Origin: Actinomycetes bacterium
Lineage (GTDB): Bacteria > Actinomycetota > Actinomycetes > Nanopelagicales > Nanopelagicaceae
Reading direction: 5' to 3'
NCBI GenBank assembly: GCA_025355305.1
Contig: JANXZW010000028.1
Span: forward strand, 1-55,647
Length of the DNA: 55,647 nt
The notes beneath the pieces were generated by a model. The model was given only the letters and a program-made list of their open reading frames with translations, was not told the DNA's origin and did no database searches. How positions within the stretch are numbered: position 1 is the stretch's first letter; each line of letters begins with the position of its first letter. This document shows positions 11,158 through 20,149 of the stretch, in pieces. Both the position numbers and the translations under genes were made by a program.

Positions 11158-12285
11158 TTAGGCGCTATAGCGCATCGGCATTAATAAATATTGATAGCTA
11201 AGGTCTCGGGTTCCTGAAATTTCATGTTTGCCGGTAAGTACCGCCGGTTTACTAGCGCCGGTGAAATTAATTTGTACAAAAGGGGTACCAATCGCCTGTA
11301 GACCATCTGTTAGATACTGTGGATTAAATGCGATATTGATCGGTTCACCCGTGTAGATAATTTCTAACTCCTCGGTTGCTTGAGCCTCTTCACCCGCTCC
11401 CGCTTCCAATTGTAGAGAGTTACTCGAAAAGATTAAGCGGAGTGGAACGGTCTTGTCAGTCACCAGCGCTACACGGCGAACTGAATCAAGAAATGGTGCA
11501 ACTGCAATAGTTGCTTCAGCTACTGAAGTATTTGGGAGTAGGTGTTTAAATGGAGGGAAGGTCCCATCTAGTGTCCGTGATGTCATGGTTTTAAGTTCGG
11601 AGAGAAAGCCAATCAAACGCTCATTTGAATTTGTTGGAGAGAGCGCCAATGTGACTTGTGAGTGAGCGGTAAGAGATTTTGCCGCATCCGCCAACGTGCG
11701 AGCTCGCACTAAAGTATTTACTTCAATTTCAGAATTCTTCGCCTGCCAATTTAATTCGCGAACCGCTAATCGGTAACGATCGGTTGCCGCTAAAGTTATC
11801 TTGTTCTGGTTAATTTCAATGTGGACACCAGTAAGTGTTGGAAGTGAATCATCCTTCCCTGCGGCAATAGCAACCTGGTTAACTGCATGCGCAAAGACAT
11901 CACTAGGGATTACCCCTGCTGTCTCTGGAAGTTCAGGGAGTTGTGGGTACTCGTTTACAGAAAGAGTAGGTAAGGTAAATTTCGCCGTTCCGGCTGTCAC
12001 AAGGACGCGGCTGCCATCAAGGGTGAATGTGATTGGTTTATTAGGAAGTGAGCGCGCGATCTCAGCCAGGAGGCGTCCTGAGACCAAAACCTTCCCTTTT
12101 GCAGTGATCTCAGCTTTTAAGATGGCTTTAGTTGAAGTTTCCAAATCGGAGCCAGTGAGAGTGATAGATGTATCGACATCAATCATGATTCCTAGGAGTT
12201 CAGGTTTGATTGGTCGCGTGGAGAGGCTGCGGGCAACCCAGTTCACGGCGTCCACAAGCTCAATGGGTTCAACTAAAAACTTCAT
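11158..12285 (-). CDS. dnaN: DNA polymerase III beta sliding clamp
   Basis: Ring clamp that tethers the replicative polymerase. 375 residues, typical length, with three repeated clamp domains: it starts MKFLVEPIELVDAVNWVARSL and ends YQYLLMPMRYSA, the conserved C-terminal ending (LMPMR). The segment GVHIEINQNKITLAATDRYRLA is the well-conserved domain-2 motif. It is separated from dnaA by a 326-base gap with DnaA boxes, the usual actinobacterial oriC position. Confidence 0.98.
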   Translation of the reverse strand: MKFLVEPIELVDAVNWVARSLSTRPIKPELLGIMIDVDTSITLTGSDLETSTKAILKAEITAKGKVLVSGRLLAEIARSLPNKPITFTLDGSRVLVTAGTAKFTLPTLSVNEYPQLPELPETAGVIPSDVFAHAVNQVAIAAGKDDSLPTLTGVHIEINQNKITLAATDRYRLAVRELNWQAKNSEIEVNTLVRARTLADAAKSLTAHSQVTLALSPTNSNERLIGFLSELKTMTSRTLDGTFPPFKHLLPNTSVAEATIAVAPFLDSVRRVALVTDKTVPLRLIFSSNSLQLEAGAGEEAQATEELEIIYTGEPINIAFNPQYLTDGLQAIGTPFVQINFTGASKPAVLTGKHEISGTRDLSYQYLLMPMRYSA

Positions 12286-12611
12286 AATCTGCCTCTTTCT
12301 TGAGAAGTGAGTCTAGGGTTTTATCCAGAGACCAAAACCTTGTCCAGTTCTTGCTTATCCCTCTTTTATCCTTATTTAAAGTTATTCGTAGTAACCAGAG
12401 CATTTACCTGTGGATAACGGTAAAGATGCAGGTCGTCTTGGGAATGAGCTTCTCTACAGTTGTGGGCAATCATGTGGACAACCTCGCTTAACTTCTCCCC
12501 AAAGACTCCTCAACTCTTCTTTTCTTAAGGTTATCCCCCTTATTCCTACAATAATCTCCTTAATCTCCACAGTTATGCACATCTTCTCCACAACTGAGGT
12601 TAGTTATTCAT
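12286..12611. other. Likely oriC: dnaA-dnaN intergenic region with DnaA boxes
   Basis: Non-coding 326 bases rich in DnaA-box matches. Perfect boxes on the minus strand are TTATCCACA at 12409-12417 and TTGTCCACA at 12473-12481. Near matches are TTATCCAGA (12321-12329), TTGCCCACA (complement of 12461-12469), TTATGCACA (12573-12581) and TTCTCCACA (12584-12592), plus several TTATCC cores. The stretch near 12515-12565 is pyrimidine- and A/T-rich on this strand and could be the unwinding element. The dnaA-dnaN gap is oriC in Mycobacterium and Streptomyces. dnaN-side genes run left and rpmH-side genes run right, as expected for diverging forks. Confidence 0.78.
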
Positions 12612-14021
12612 CTAATTTTTAGATTGCAGTTTGATTCGATTGGTCAACTCGGTCACTTGGTTGTAAATCGAGCGCCTCTCCGCCATTAACTGTCGGATCT
12701 TTCGATCGGCGTGCATCACAGTGGTGTGATCTCGCCCCCCGAAAGTCTGTCCAATCTTAGGCAGGGAGAGCTCAGTGAGCTCCCTACAGAGGTACATAGC
12801 TATTTGGCGAGCATTCACCAACACTCGGCTCCGGCTGCTGCCACAGAGATCCTCCAAAGTAAGGCTGAAGTATGAGGCGGTCTGGGCCATGATTGTTGAA
12901 GAGGTAATTTCAGGGCCAGCCTGATCCGGAATCAGGTCTTTAAGCACGATCTCAGCCAGACCCATATCTACAGGTTGGCGGTTAAGAGAGGCGAAGGCTG
13001 TCACTCGAATAAGGGCTCCTTCCAACTCGCGGATATTAGAGGAGATCTTGGAAGCGATGTACTCCAAGACATCATCTGGAGCATTTAATTTGTCCTGTGC
13101 CGCCTTCTTACGCAAAATTGCGATTCGAGTTTCAAGTTCAGGAGGTTGGATATCTGTGATTAAACCCCATTCAAATCGCGAGCGCAGACGATCCTCCAAA
13201 GTTGTTAGTTGTTTTGGGGGTCGGTCACTAGAGATCACAATCTGTTTATTCGCGTTATACAAGGTGTTAAAGGTGTGGAAGAACTCTTCTTGAGTTCGTT
13301 CTTTATTCTCTAAAAATTGAATGTCATCGACGAGCAGTACATCTAAATCGCGGTAACGGCGTTGGAAGACTGAAGCCTTATCATCACGAATCGAGTTGAT
13401 AAAGTCATTAGTGAACTCCTCAGAGGAGACATAACGGACTCTTACAGAGCCATACAATTCTTTGGCATAGGCTCCAATAGCGTGCAGGAGATGGGTTTTA
13501 CCTAATCCAGAGTCACCGTAGATAAAGAGTGGGTTGTAGGCCTTTGCGGGCGCTTCCGCGACAGCAACAGCGGCGGCGTGTGCAAAGCGATTTGATGCGC
13601 CGATGACAAAAGTTTCAAAGACATAACGGGGGTTTAACTGGGATTGTTCTGTCGGCGCTTTACTGCCTAGGTCCCGTCCGGTACCACTCTTGGGTTGTAC
13701 ATCTGGGACGCTCTCATCGAGAGGTTCTTCATATGGATGGCTGAGAGCGAGGTTCTCATCGACGGTGACTGCGATATTAATCTTTTGACCAAGTTGGCTG
13801 GTTAAAATTTCATTAAGGGCGGATTTAGCTCTTAACTCTAGAAAATCTTTAGCGAACTGGTTAGGGGTATTGAGTAGGAGGGTGGCCCCAGTTTCTCCCT
13901 GCAGAAGCCCTAAGGGCTTGGTCAAAGCCAGGAAGGCGCGGTGCTGGGGGGATTCCGCCGCCATAGTCTCAATAACCAAAGCCCATAAGGTGTTGAGGTC
14001 AATCTCTTCTAGTAATGCCAT
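12612..14021 (-). CDS. dnaA: Chromosomal replication initiator DnaA
   Basis: AAA+ ATPase that opens oriC, 469 residues. Domain I occupies about residues 1-85 and domain II is a short acidic linker to about 130. The AAA+ core carries Walker [10 protein letters not shown] at 169-177 and Walker B VLLVDD at 228-233. The C-terminal helix-turn-helix shows the DnaA signature [15 protein letters not shown]. Start ATG at 14021 with a weak GGGCGGG upstream. Boxes on both sides of the gene suggest autoregulation as well as origin function. Confidence 0.98.
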   Translation of the reverse strand: MALLEEIDLNTLWALVIETMAAESPQHRAFLALTKPLGLLQGETGATLLLNTPNQFAKDFLELRAKSALNEILTSQLGQKINIAVTVDENLALSHPYEEPLDESVPDVQPKSGTGRDLGSKAPTEQSQLNPRYVFETFVIGASNRFAHAAAVAVAEAPAKAYNPLFIYGDSGLGKTHLLHAIGAYAKELYGSVRVRYVSSEEFTNDFINSIRDDKASVFQRRYRDLDVLLVDDIQFLENKERTQEEFFHTFNTLYNANKQIVISSDRPPKQLTTLEDRLRSRFEWGLITDIQPPELETRIAILRKKAAQDKLNAPDDVLEYIASKISSNIRELEGALIRVTAFASLNRQPVDMGLAEIVLKDLIPDQAGPEITSSTIMAQTASYFSLTLEDLCGSSRSRVLVNARQIAMYLCRELTELSLPKIGQTFGGRDHTTVMHADRKIRQLMAERRSIYNQVTELTNRIKLQSKN

Positions 14022-14047
14022 ACCCGCCCATACCGATCGCTAAGAAA

Positions 14048-14060
14048 GCCCAGTCTGGGC
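14048..14060. repeat. Short palindrome in the dnaA leader
   Basis: GCCCAG-T-CTGGGC, six-base arms around one central base, about 30 bases upstream of the dnaA start. It could be an operator or a small cruciform. Nothing further supports a function. Confidence 0.35.
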
Positions 14061-14071
14061 CTACAAGGGAG

Positions 14072-14195
14072 TTATCCCCAAAGTTATCCACAGCCTGTGG
14101 TCTAAACCCCACCTTTAGGGTGAAGGAGCGCTAAACCTGTGGATAGAGTGCGAACTTAAGGGGCTGTGGAGAAAAGCGCAAGTGGTCTATCCACA
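14072..14195. other. DnaA-box cluster between dnaA and rpmH
   Basis: The 249-base gap 14022-14270 contains TTATCCCCA (14072-14080), a perfect TTATCCACA (14084-14092), CTATCCACA on the minus strand (14138-14146), TTCTCCACA on the minus strand (14165-14173) and CTATCCACA (14187-14195). It could be a second part of a bipartite origin or an autoregulatory site over the divergent dnaA and rpmH promoters. Confidence 0.7.
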
Positions 14196-14270
14196 ATAAT
14201 TCGGCTAATCTTGCCCTTCCGCTGTGGCCCTAGCTGGTCCCAAGAACCGCTAGGAGAAATCGAGGAAGTT

Positions 14271-14408
14271 ATGAGTAAGCGCACCTACCAACCAAATAAT
14301 CGTCGTCGTGCGAAGAAGCACGGTTTTCGTGCTCGTATGGCTACCCGTGGTGGACGAGCAGTTCTCTCGTCACGCCGCGCAAAGGGTCGCACTCACATCT
14401 CAGCATAA
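14271..14408 (+). CDS. rpmH: Ribosomal protein bL34
   Basis: 45-residue basic protein [20 protein letters not shown]..., the universal L34 pattern with [19 protein letters not shown]. The ATG at 14271 is preceded by GAGGAAG. A longer reading frame begins at 14166, but its extra N-terminus runs through the DnaA boxes and is not L34-like. First gene of the rightward rpmH-rnpA-yidD-yidC-jag-rsmG run. Confidence 0.97.
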   Translation: MSKRTYQPNNRRRAKKHGFRARMATRGGRAVLSSRRAKGRTHISA

Positions 14409-14411
14409 ATC

Positions 14412-14753
14412 GTGCTTCCAGCATCTAACCGAATGCGACGAGGTCAAGATTTTTCACGTACGACAAAAGCTGGGCATCGAGCCTCCTCTGATCTCTTAGT
14501 TCTCTACTTCTTGAAGCATGAGCAATTACCGGTAACGCCACAAGTCGGTTTGATCATTAACAAGAGTGTTGGAGGCTCGGTTGTTCGCCACCGAATCGCT
14601 CGCCATCTACGCCATGCCGCACTCGAACACCTTGCGCAAATCCCACCGCACTCTCAAATTGTTATTCGAGTTTTAAAGAACGCAGATGATTATCGCGACC
14701 ATTTAACGCTACTGACACAAAAAGTTCTCAAAAGAAGCGGCGCCCAGCAGTGA
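14412..14753 (+). CDS. rnpA: Ribonuclease P protein component
   Basis: Protein subunit of RNase P, which matures tRNA 5' ends. 113 residues starting at GTG: MLPASNRMRRGQDF is the standard actinobacterial start. The RNR-type motif appears as VVRHRIARHLRHA near residues 56-68, with Arg/His-rich residues for RNA binding. It starts three bases after rpmH and overlaps yidD by four bases. The RNase P RNA gene is not in the window. Confidence 0.94.
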   Translation: MLPASNRMRRGQDFSRTTKAGHRASSDLLVLYFLKHEQLPVTPQVGLIINKSVGGSVVRHRIARHLRHAALEHLAQIPPHSQIVIRVLKNADDYRDHLTLLTQKVLKRSGAQQ

Positions 14754-14995
14754 AGAAGATTCTGATTACACCGATAAGATTTTGGCAGATCTTCATCTCC
14801 GCGCACATGACGCCCCGTTGTAAATATTTTCCGTCTTGTTCACAATACACAATTGATGCCATCAAAGAGTATGGAATTAAAGGTTTGTTCTTAGGTGCTT
14901 GGCGAATTCTTCGCTGCAATCCTTGGTCATACGGTGGCGTTGATTATGTCGGCGGCAAGAGAGTTGTATACGAAGATCTCAAGGGAGCTAAATAA
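14750..14995 (+). CDS. yidD: YidD membrane protein insertion efficiency factor
   Basis: 81-residue protein of the YidD (HAMI) family, which assists YidC-dependent insertion at the inner membrane face. The hallmark MTPRCKYFPSCSQYTIDAI is at about residues 20-38, followed by GAWRILRCNPWSYGGVDYV with the conserved cysteines. GTG start overlapping rnpA by four bases (GTGA); its TAA overlaps the yidC ATG by one base. Confidence 0.96.
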   Translation: MKKILITPIRFWQIFISAHMTPRCKYFPSCSQYTIDAIKEYGIKGLFLGAWRILRCNPWSYGGVDYVGGKRVVYEDLKGAK

Positions 14996-15915
14996 TGAAT
15001 GCCGTCCTCCACCCCCTTTACTATGCTGTTACATGGGTTATGGTCACCTTCCACACTATCTTGGGATGGGTTTTAGGAAAGAACTCTCATGAGTCTTTGA
15101 AGTGGACCTTTTCCATCGTGCTACTGGTCGTACTTATTCGCGTCATTCTCATACCGCTCTTTGTAAAGCAGATTAAATCGCAGCGTGCTATGACTGCTCT
15201 TCAGCCGCATATGAAGGAGATTCAGAAGCGTTACAAGGATGACCGTCAGAAGCAATCAGAAGAGATGATGAAGCTCTACAAAGAGCATAAGACAAACCCA
15301 CTTGCGTCCTGTGTTCCACTACTTGCACAAGCACCAATATTTTTTGCTCTCTTTCGTGTTCTTAGTGGAATTGCCCACGATAAGTCTTACGTTCCAAATG
15401 TTCTCAATGTGAAACTTTTAGCTACCGCTCACGCTGCAAAATTCTTAGGTGCTCCGATCTCTGATAGCTTTTTAAGTTCACACCTCACCAGCACAAAGAT
15501 CGTAACTGCCGCGCTAATCCTCTTCATGTCTGCGACTACATTCTCAACACAACGCCAGCTGATGGTCAAGGGAATGCCGAAGTTGGACTCTTCAAATAAT
15601 ATGATGGCGCAACAACAGAAGATCATGCTCTACGTATTTCCATTAATTTTTGCAGTATCTGGTGTGAACTTCCCGATCGGTGTACTGATCTACTGGTCGA
15701 CCACCAACCTTTGGACCTTTGGTCAACAGTTCTATGTCATTAAACGCAACCCAACTCCTGGCTCTCCGGCCTATGAGGAGTTGCAACGCAAGCGCGGGTT
15801 GACCGGCACGGCGACCAGCGTTACCCCAGAGGGGATGACAGAGGCAGAGCGTGAGATTGAGGCGAATAAGAGCCGTCAGCGCCAACAGCCGAAAAAGAGA
15901 AAGCCGCGTAAGTAG
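14995..15915 (+). CDS. yidC: YidC/Oxa1 membrane insertase
   Basis: Inserts and folds inner-membrane proteins with or without SecYEG. 306 residues, the short form without the large periplasmic domain of Gram-negatives, with about five membrane segments: near residues 30-60, 105-130, 175-195 and two around 220-255. The second membrane region LASCVPLLAQAPIFFALF is the characteristic hydrophobic-groove helix. The C-tail is basic (RQQPKKRKPRK), suited to ribosome contact. Confidence 0.97.
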   Translation: MNAVLHPLYYAVTWVMVTFHTILGWVLGKNSHESLKWTFSIVLLVVLIRVILIPLFVKQIKSQRAMTALQPHMKEIQKRYKDDRQKQSEEMMKLYKEHKTNPLASCVPLLAQAPIFFALFRVLSGIAHDKSYVPNVLNVKLLATAHAAKFLGAPISDSFLSSHLTSTKIVTAALILFMSATTFSTQRQLMVKGMPKLDSSNNMMAQQQKIMLYVFPLIFAVSGVNFPIGVLIYWSTTNLWTFGQQFYVIKRNPTPGSPAYEELQRKRGLTGTATSVTPEGMTEAEREIEANKSRQRQQPKKRKPRK

Positions 15916-15973
15916 AGGACATAACATCTCAAAACATAACAAATAGGTTTAATCCCGACAGGAAGGCAGAGCA

Positions 15974-16480
15974 ATGACCGAGTTAGAGACCGAATTAGCT
16001 AAAGAGAGCCCTAAGAAATCTCTTACCACCCGCCTTGAGGAGGAGGGAGATGTAGCTGCAGATTATTTGGAGGGGCTGCTAGATATCGCCGATCTCGATG
16101 GTGATATTGATATCGATGTTGAGAATGAGCGTGCCTCCCTCGCGATCGCTGGTGGAGCGCTCTCCCACCTCGTTGGTGATAGTGGCGAGGTCCTTGATGC
16201 CCTCCAAGAGTTGACGCGTTTAGCGGTACAAACCTCGCTCGGTGAGCGTTCTCGTCTCATGCTCGATATTGACAATTTCCGTAGCAAAAAGAAGGCGGAG
16301 CTGAGCGAATTGGCCCATAAGGTCGCCGAAGAGGTTAAGGCTTCAGGTGAGCAGGTGAAGTTGAAACCAATGAATGCCTTTGAGCGTAAGGTTATTCACG
16401 ACACCATCCAAGAGATTGGCCTTACCAGCGAATCTGAGGGCGAAGAACCTAATCGTTGCGTGGTGGTTCTACCCGCTTGA
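15974..16480 (+). CDS. jag: Jag/KhpB-type KH-R3H RNA-binding protein
   Basis: 168-residue single-stranded nucleic-acid-binding protein that always lies after yidC. An acidic N-terminus precedes a divergent KH domain (about residues 40-95, with IAGGALSHLVGDSGEVLDALQ), then an R3H domain (about 100-165) with LKPMNAFERKVIHDTIQ, the conserved R-x-x-x-H part being ERKVIH. The family (KhpB/Jag/EloR) affects cell elongation in Firmicutes; the actinobacterial role is less clear. ATG start with GGAAGG upstream. Its last codons overlap the rsmG start. Confidence 0.9.
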   Translation: MTELETELAKESPKKSLTTRLEEEGDVAADYLEGLLDIADLDGDIDIDVENERASLAIAGGALSHLVGDSGEVLDALQELTRLAVQTSLGERSRLMLDIDNFRSKKKAELSELAHKVAEEVKASGEQVKLKPMNAFERKVIHDTIQEIGLTSESEGEEPNRCVVVLPA

Positions 16481-17079
16481 TCGTTTCACGTGAAACGCTC
16501 TTAGAGTGCTACTTCAAGGATTGTGCTGAAAAGGTTTCGCGCTACGCTGAAATACTGCAGAGTTGGGGGATAGAGCGCGGCCTTGTGGGTCCCCGCGAAG
16601 GGGAACGAATATGGGAGCGTCATATCGCTAACTGCCTTCCGGTAACAACGTTAATCCCAGAGGGTGTAAAAGTTGCGGATATTGGCTCTGGAGCTGGTCT
16701 GCCAGGAATTGTAATTGCTCTGGCCAGAACTGACCTCGAGGTGACTCTTATTGAGCCTTTGCAGCGCCGAGTGGACTTTTTGAACGAGGTCATTGCGGAA
16801 CTCGAATTACCGATCACAGTAATACGGGGTAAATCAGAGAGCGTGAAGCGCAGTTTTGAAGTGGTAACCGCCCGAGCTGTTGCCCCCTTTCCAAAACTCC
16901 TAGATATCTCATGGCATCTGGTGAAAACTCAAGGAGCCCTTCTGGCCATGAAAGGGGGGAGTGCTCAAGAGGAGATTGATAGCACTGAGTCCAAGAGGCA
17001 CTCCGTGACAAAACTTCACCTTATTGAACTCCCTGGTTTTGAAGTTGCCCGTGTTATTGAGGTCAGAAAGACTGCTTAA
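16477..17079 (+). CDS. rsmG: 16S rRNA m7G527 methyltransferase RsmG (GidB)
   Basis: SAM-dependent methyltransferase that modifies G527 of 16S rRNA; loss gives low-level streptomycin resistance in many bacteria. About 200 residues, with the SAM site VADIGSGAGLPGIVIAL, the acidic loop LIEPLQRR, and VTARAVAPFPKLL. The start is uncertain: TTG at 16477 overlaps the jag stop (TTGA) and is preferred, while TTG at 16456 is also in frame. No ATG or GTG lies in frame before the conserved RGLVGPREGERIWERH. The first codons (I-V-S-R-E-T) are spelled by a perfect parS site. Confidence 0.92.
   Translation: MIVSRETLLECYFKDCAEKVSRYAEILQSWGIERGLVGPREGERIWERHIANCLPVTTLIPEGVKVADIGSGAGLPGIVIALARTDLEVTLIEPLQRRVDFLNEVIAELELPITVIRGKSESVKRSFEVVTARAVAPFPKLLDISWHLVKTQGALLAMKGGSAQEEIDSTESKRHSVTKLHLIELPGFEVARVIEVRKTA
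16482..16497. promoter_or_regulatory. parS centromere site 1 (inside rsmG start)
   Basis: A perfect 16-base palindrome CGTTTCACGTGAAACG. Its inner 14 bases GTTTCACGTGAAAC are the universal parS core recognised by chromosomal ParB. It lies about 600 bases upstream of parA and inside the first codons of rsmG. Confidence 0.95.
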
Positions 17080-17087
17080 CTACGCAT

Positions 17088-17966
17088 ATGAGTGGCTCAC
17101 GTGAAACATCTCTGGCAAGCGGTAGGAAGGTAATAGGAATTCGGCGTCTGAAAGAGCCGATGCCAACACCCCTGCAGACACGGATCTTTACCGTCGCCAA
17201 TCAAAAAGGCGGGGTTGGAAAAACTACCTCTGCTGTTAATGTCGCCGCCGCTCTTGCTATGGGAGGGCTAAAAGTCCTTGTCATTGATCTTGATCCACAA
17301 GGAAATGCCTGCACGGCACTAGGGGTTGATAGAGGAATTACCCCTGGAATGTATGAAGTTCTGGTGGACGAGACGCCATTGGCGCAGACGATTCAGAAGG
17401 TAGCCGGATTCCCACACTTGGAATGTGCTCCCGCCAATCGAGAACTTGCAGGCGCTGAGATCTTATTGGTTGGCTATGTGGCGCGCGAGAGTATTCTGAA
17501 GGTCGCGCTGCAGGAGTTCCTCTCCGAACGCGCGCAGCGCGGAGAGCGCTTAGATTATGTAATTATTGATTGTCCTCCCAGCTTGGGCCTGCTCACAATC
17601 AACGCTTTAACAGCGGCCGAAGAGGTATTGGTTCCCATTCAATGCGAGTACTACTCACTTGAAGGAATTTCACTTCTGCTTGAGACCCTTGGAAAGATTC
17701 AGAGAGCGCTCAATCCACGCGTGCGTGTGAGCACCATCCTCTTGACGATGTTCGACTCCAGAACGCGATTGGCAAATGATGTTGCAGATGATGTGCGTCG
17801 CCATTTCCCTAAAGAGTTGATCGATATTCCGATACCACGCGCAGTGCGAGTTTCGGAGGCACCCTCCTTCAATCAGACAGTGATGACGTACGACTCCGCC
17901 TCACCCGGGGCGATCGCTTACATGGGGATAGCGCGCGAAATTGCGCAGAGGGGATCGGCGGCATGA
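17088..17966 (+). CDS. parA: ParA/Soj chromosome-partitioning ATPase
   Basis: Walker-type ATPase that moves ParB-parS complexes along the nucleoid. 292 residues. A 25-residue N-terminal extension containing SRETS is spelled by parS site 2, a feature also seen in mycobacterial ParA. The deviant Walker A ANQKGGVGKTTS follows at about residues 37-48, then VLVIDLDPQGNA and IIDCPPSLGLLT. ATG at 17088 with a weak ribosome site. An alternative ATG at 17161 would drop the extension. parB overlaps by four bases. Confidence 0.96.
   Translation: MSGSRETSLASGRKVIGIRRLKEPMPTPLQTRIFTVANQKGGVGKTTSAVNVAAALAMGGLKVLVIDLDPQGNACTALGVDRGITPGMYEVLVDETPLAQTIQKVAGFPHLECAPANRELAGAEILLVGYVARESILKVALQEFLSERAQRGERLDYVIIDCPPSLGLLTINALTAAEEVLVPIQCEYYSLEGISLLLETLGKIQRALNPRVRVSTILLTMFDSRTRLANDVADDVRRHFPKELIDIPIPRAVRVSEAPSFNQTVMTYDSASPGAIAYMGIAREIAQRGSAA
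17093..17108. promoter_or_regulatory. parS-like centromere site 2 (inside parA start)
   Basis: TGGCTCACGTGAAACA matches the parS consensus TGTTTCACGTGAAACA at 14 of 16 positions; the core TCACGTGA and the right half are perfect. It overlaps the first codons of parA and could allow ParB to influence parAB expression as well as segregation. Confidence 0.85.
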
Positions 17967-18841
17967 GTTCAGCACGCAAAGGAGGTTTGGGTCGCGGCTT
18001 AGATGCTTTGATCCCAACCACAACCATTGGAGAAGTTACAAATAGTTCAGGGGTGGTGGCCGGAACAGCTCTTGAGGTAGATATCAACTCCGTGCTTCCC
18101 AACAGTAAACAACCCAGAACTTATTTTGAAGAAGAGGCGCTAAGAGAGTTAGCCGCTTCAATTCAAGAGGTTGGCGTTATGCAACCTCCAGTTGTACGCA
18201 ACCTCGGCAATGGCAGATACGAATTGATTATGGGTGAACGTCGACTGCGGGCAGCAAAGTTGGCAGGACTTAAAACAATTCCTGTAATTCTTCGCGCGTC
18301 CAGTGATAACGAAATGTTGCGTGAAGCTCTCCTCGAGAATATTCATCGCAGTCAATTAAACCCTTTGGAAGAGGGTGCGGCTTACCTAAATCTTCTCAAC
18401 GATTTTGGATACACACATGAAGAGTTGGCGGCAAAGGTTGGAAAATCTCGTCCAACAATTACCAATACTTTGCGCCTCTTGAATTTACCTGCCTCGGTAC
18501 AACGCAAAGTCGCTGCAGGAGTCCTATCGGCAGGGCATGCTCGCGCACTGCTGCCGCTCACCGATTCACTTGAGATAGAACAGCTAGCCAATCGCATAGT
18601 TGCAGAGGGTTTAAGTGTGCGCGCCGTCGAAGAAATAGTCGCAATGCGCGATGGAAGAGCGCGGGTAGAGAAAGCACCTCGTCAGCGATCGCAGAGTCCG
18701 CAACTCAAAGAGTTGAGTGATGAACTCGGAAACAAATTTGATACCCGAGTGCAGATTGAACTGGGTAAATCACGTGGCAAGATAACTATCGAATTTGCGG
18801 ATGAAGAAGATCTGGTGCGCATTGTAAAACTGCTCAGATAA
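17963..18841 (+). CDS. parB: ParB/Spo0J centromere-binding protein
   Basis: CTP-dependent clamp that loads at parS and spreads. 292 residues: the N-terminal ParB/Srx domain holds MGERRLRAAKLAG and ENIHRSQLNPLEEG (CTP-binding C-motif region), then the helix-turn-helix KVGKSRPTITNTLRLLNLP, and a C-terminal dimerisation segment ending DEEDLVRIVKLLR. Its ATG overlaps the parA TGA by four bases. The convergent aminotransferase gene ends five bases beyond, leaving almost no terminator space. Confidence 0.97.
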   Translation: MSSARKGGLGRGLDALIPTTTIGEVTNSSGVVAGTALEVDINSVLPNSKQPRTYFEEEALRELAASIQEVGVMQPPVVRNLGNGRYELIMGERRLRAAKLAGLKTIPVILRASSDNEMLREALLENIHRSQLNPLEEGAAYLNLLNDFGYTHEELAAKVGKSRPTITNTLRLLNLPASVQRKVAAGVLSAGHARALLPLTDSLEIEQLANRIVAEGLSVRAVEEIVAMRDGRARVEKAPRQRSQSPQLKELSDELGNKFDTRVQIELGKSRGKITIEFADEEDLVRIVKLLR

Positions 18842-18846
18842 AAAAA

Positions 18847-20100
18847 TTATATGAGAGCGCGATTTTCCATCTCGGTACGAATAACTCCACCAAGAGACTT
18901 GACTCCATCGCGAATACGCTCTGGGGTTGGATAACAATAGGCCAGACGCATTGACCAACTTCCAAAACCATCTGCATAAAAAGCTGTACCGGGAACATAC
19001 GCAACCTTCGCGGCGATAGCTTTTGGCATTAGCGCGGCGGTATCAATCTCTGGGGGAAGAGTCACCCAGACATAAAAACCACCACCAGGCTTTGTCCAAC
19101 TCGCACCCTCTGGAAAATATTGCTCCAAACTTTCTAGCATTGCATCACGGCGCACTTTATAAAGTTTGCAGAAAGATGCGATCTGATCACGCCAAGGTTG
19201 ATCTGCAAGATAACCACTAATGGAAAGTTGCGTAAAATTAGATGGACACAAGATAGAACTCTCAGCAGCGATCACCAGTTTCTCTTTCAGTGATTGCGGA
19301 ACTAGAGCCCAACCTACACGGAAACCTGGAGCGATCGTCTTAGAAAATGAGCCAAGATAAATTACATTTTCAGAGTCCTGGGCGCGCATTGCATTAGGTG
19401 AAGGTCTATCAAAGCCAAGGAGACCATACGGATTGTCCTCAACGATAAAGATCTTTTCAGCAGCACAGATCTCAAGAATCTCGGTGCGCCGATCAGCGGG
19501 CAGAAGCACTCCGGCAGGATTTTGATAATTTGGAATTAAGTAGAGAAATTTGATCTCCTGGCCACTCTTTCGAACGGCCGCGATAGCCGCCCGCAGGGCC
19601 TCTGGGATCATTCCACTCTCATCCATTTCGACATGGACAACATTGGCCTCGTACTGTTTAAAAGTACCGAGTGCGCCCACATAAGAAGGCGCTTCAACAA
19701 GTACGACATCCCCTGGGTTGATGAAGATACGTGAGATGAGATCTAGAGCCTGTTGTGAACCGGTGGTGACAATAATGTCATCGGGATGAGCGCGGATCCC
19801 TTCCAGGGCCATCACATCACAGATCTGCTCGCGAAGCTTGGGGTGGCCTTGTCCGCTGCCATACTGCAAGGCCTCAGCGCCATTCTCTTTGATTAATTTC
19901 TCCACCACATCAGCCATCATCTCCATTGGTAGTGCAGAGAGGTTGGGCATGCCACCAGCCAGGGAGACAATTTCTGGTCGCGAGGCTACGGCGAAGAGGG
20001 CTCGAATTTCACTCGCGTGCATAAGTTCTGCGCGATGCGCAAAGCGTTGTGTGAGCTGCAGATCTTCACCAGTGCGATAGCGCGTTACCTCGTTGGACAT
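18847..20100 (-). CDS. PLP-dependent aminotransferase (class I/II, 2-aminoadipate/MocR-like)
   Basis: Fold-type I aminotransferase of 417 residues. Conserved points are SLAGGMPNLSALP near the N-terminus, YGSGQGHPKLREQI, the PLP-binding lysine in YLGSFSKTIAPGFRVGW (about residue 247), and the carboxylate-binding arginine near MRLAYCYPTPERI at the end. It resembles the stand-alone aminotransferase group related to MocR regulators and LysN, but there is no helix-turn-helix. Substrate unknown. A similar aminotransferase gene commonly lies near parB in Actinobacteria. Confidence 0.85.
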   Translation of the reverse strand: MSNEVTRYRTGEDLQLTQRFAHRAELMHASEIRALFAVASRPEIVSLAGGMPNLSALPMEMMADVVEKLIKENGAEALQYGSGQGHPKLREQICDVMALEGIRAHPDDIIVTTGSQQALDLISRIFINPGDVVLVEAPSYVGALGTFKQYEANVVHVEMDESGMIPEALRAAIAAVRKSGQEIKFLYLIPNYQNPAGVLLPADRRTEILEICAAEKIFIVEDNPYGLLGFDRPSPNAMRAQDSENVIYLGSFSKTIAPGFRVGWALVPQSLKEKLVIAAESSILCPSNFTQLSISGYLADQPWRDQIASFCKLYKVRRDAMLESLEQYFPEGASWTKPGGGFYVWVTLPPEIDTAALMPKAIAAKVAYVPGTAFYADGFGSWSMRLAYCYPTPERIRDGVKSLGGVIRTEMENRALI

Positions 20101-20149
20101 CTCTCAATTCTGCCATACCGCAACGGGACGAAGTCGCCCCTTTATTTCT

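Noticed and set aside
14166-14270. Longer start for rpmH
   Set aside because: L34 starts universally with M-S/K-K/R-R-T; the extension lies over DnaA boxes.
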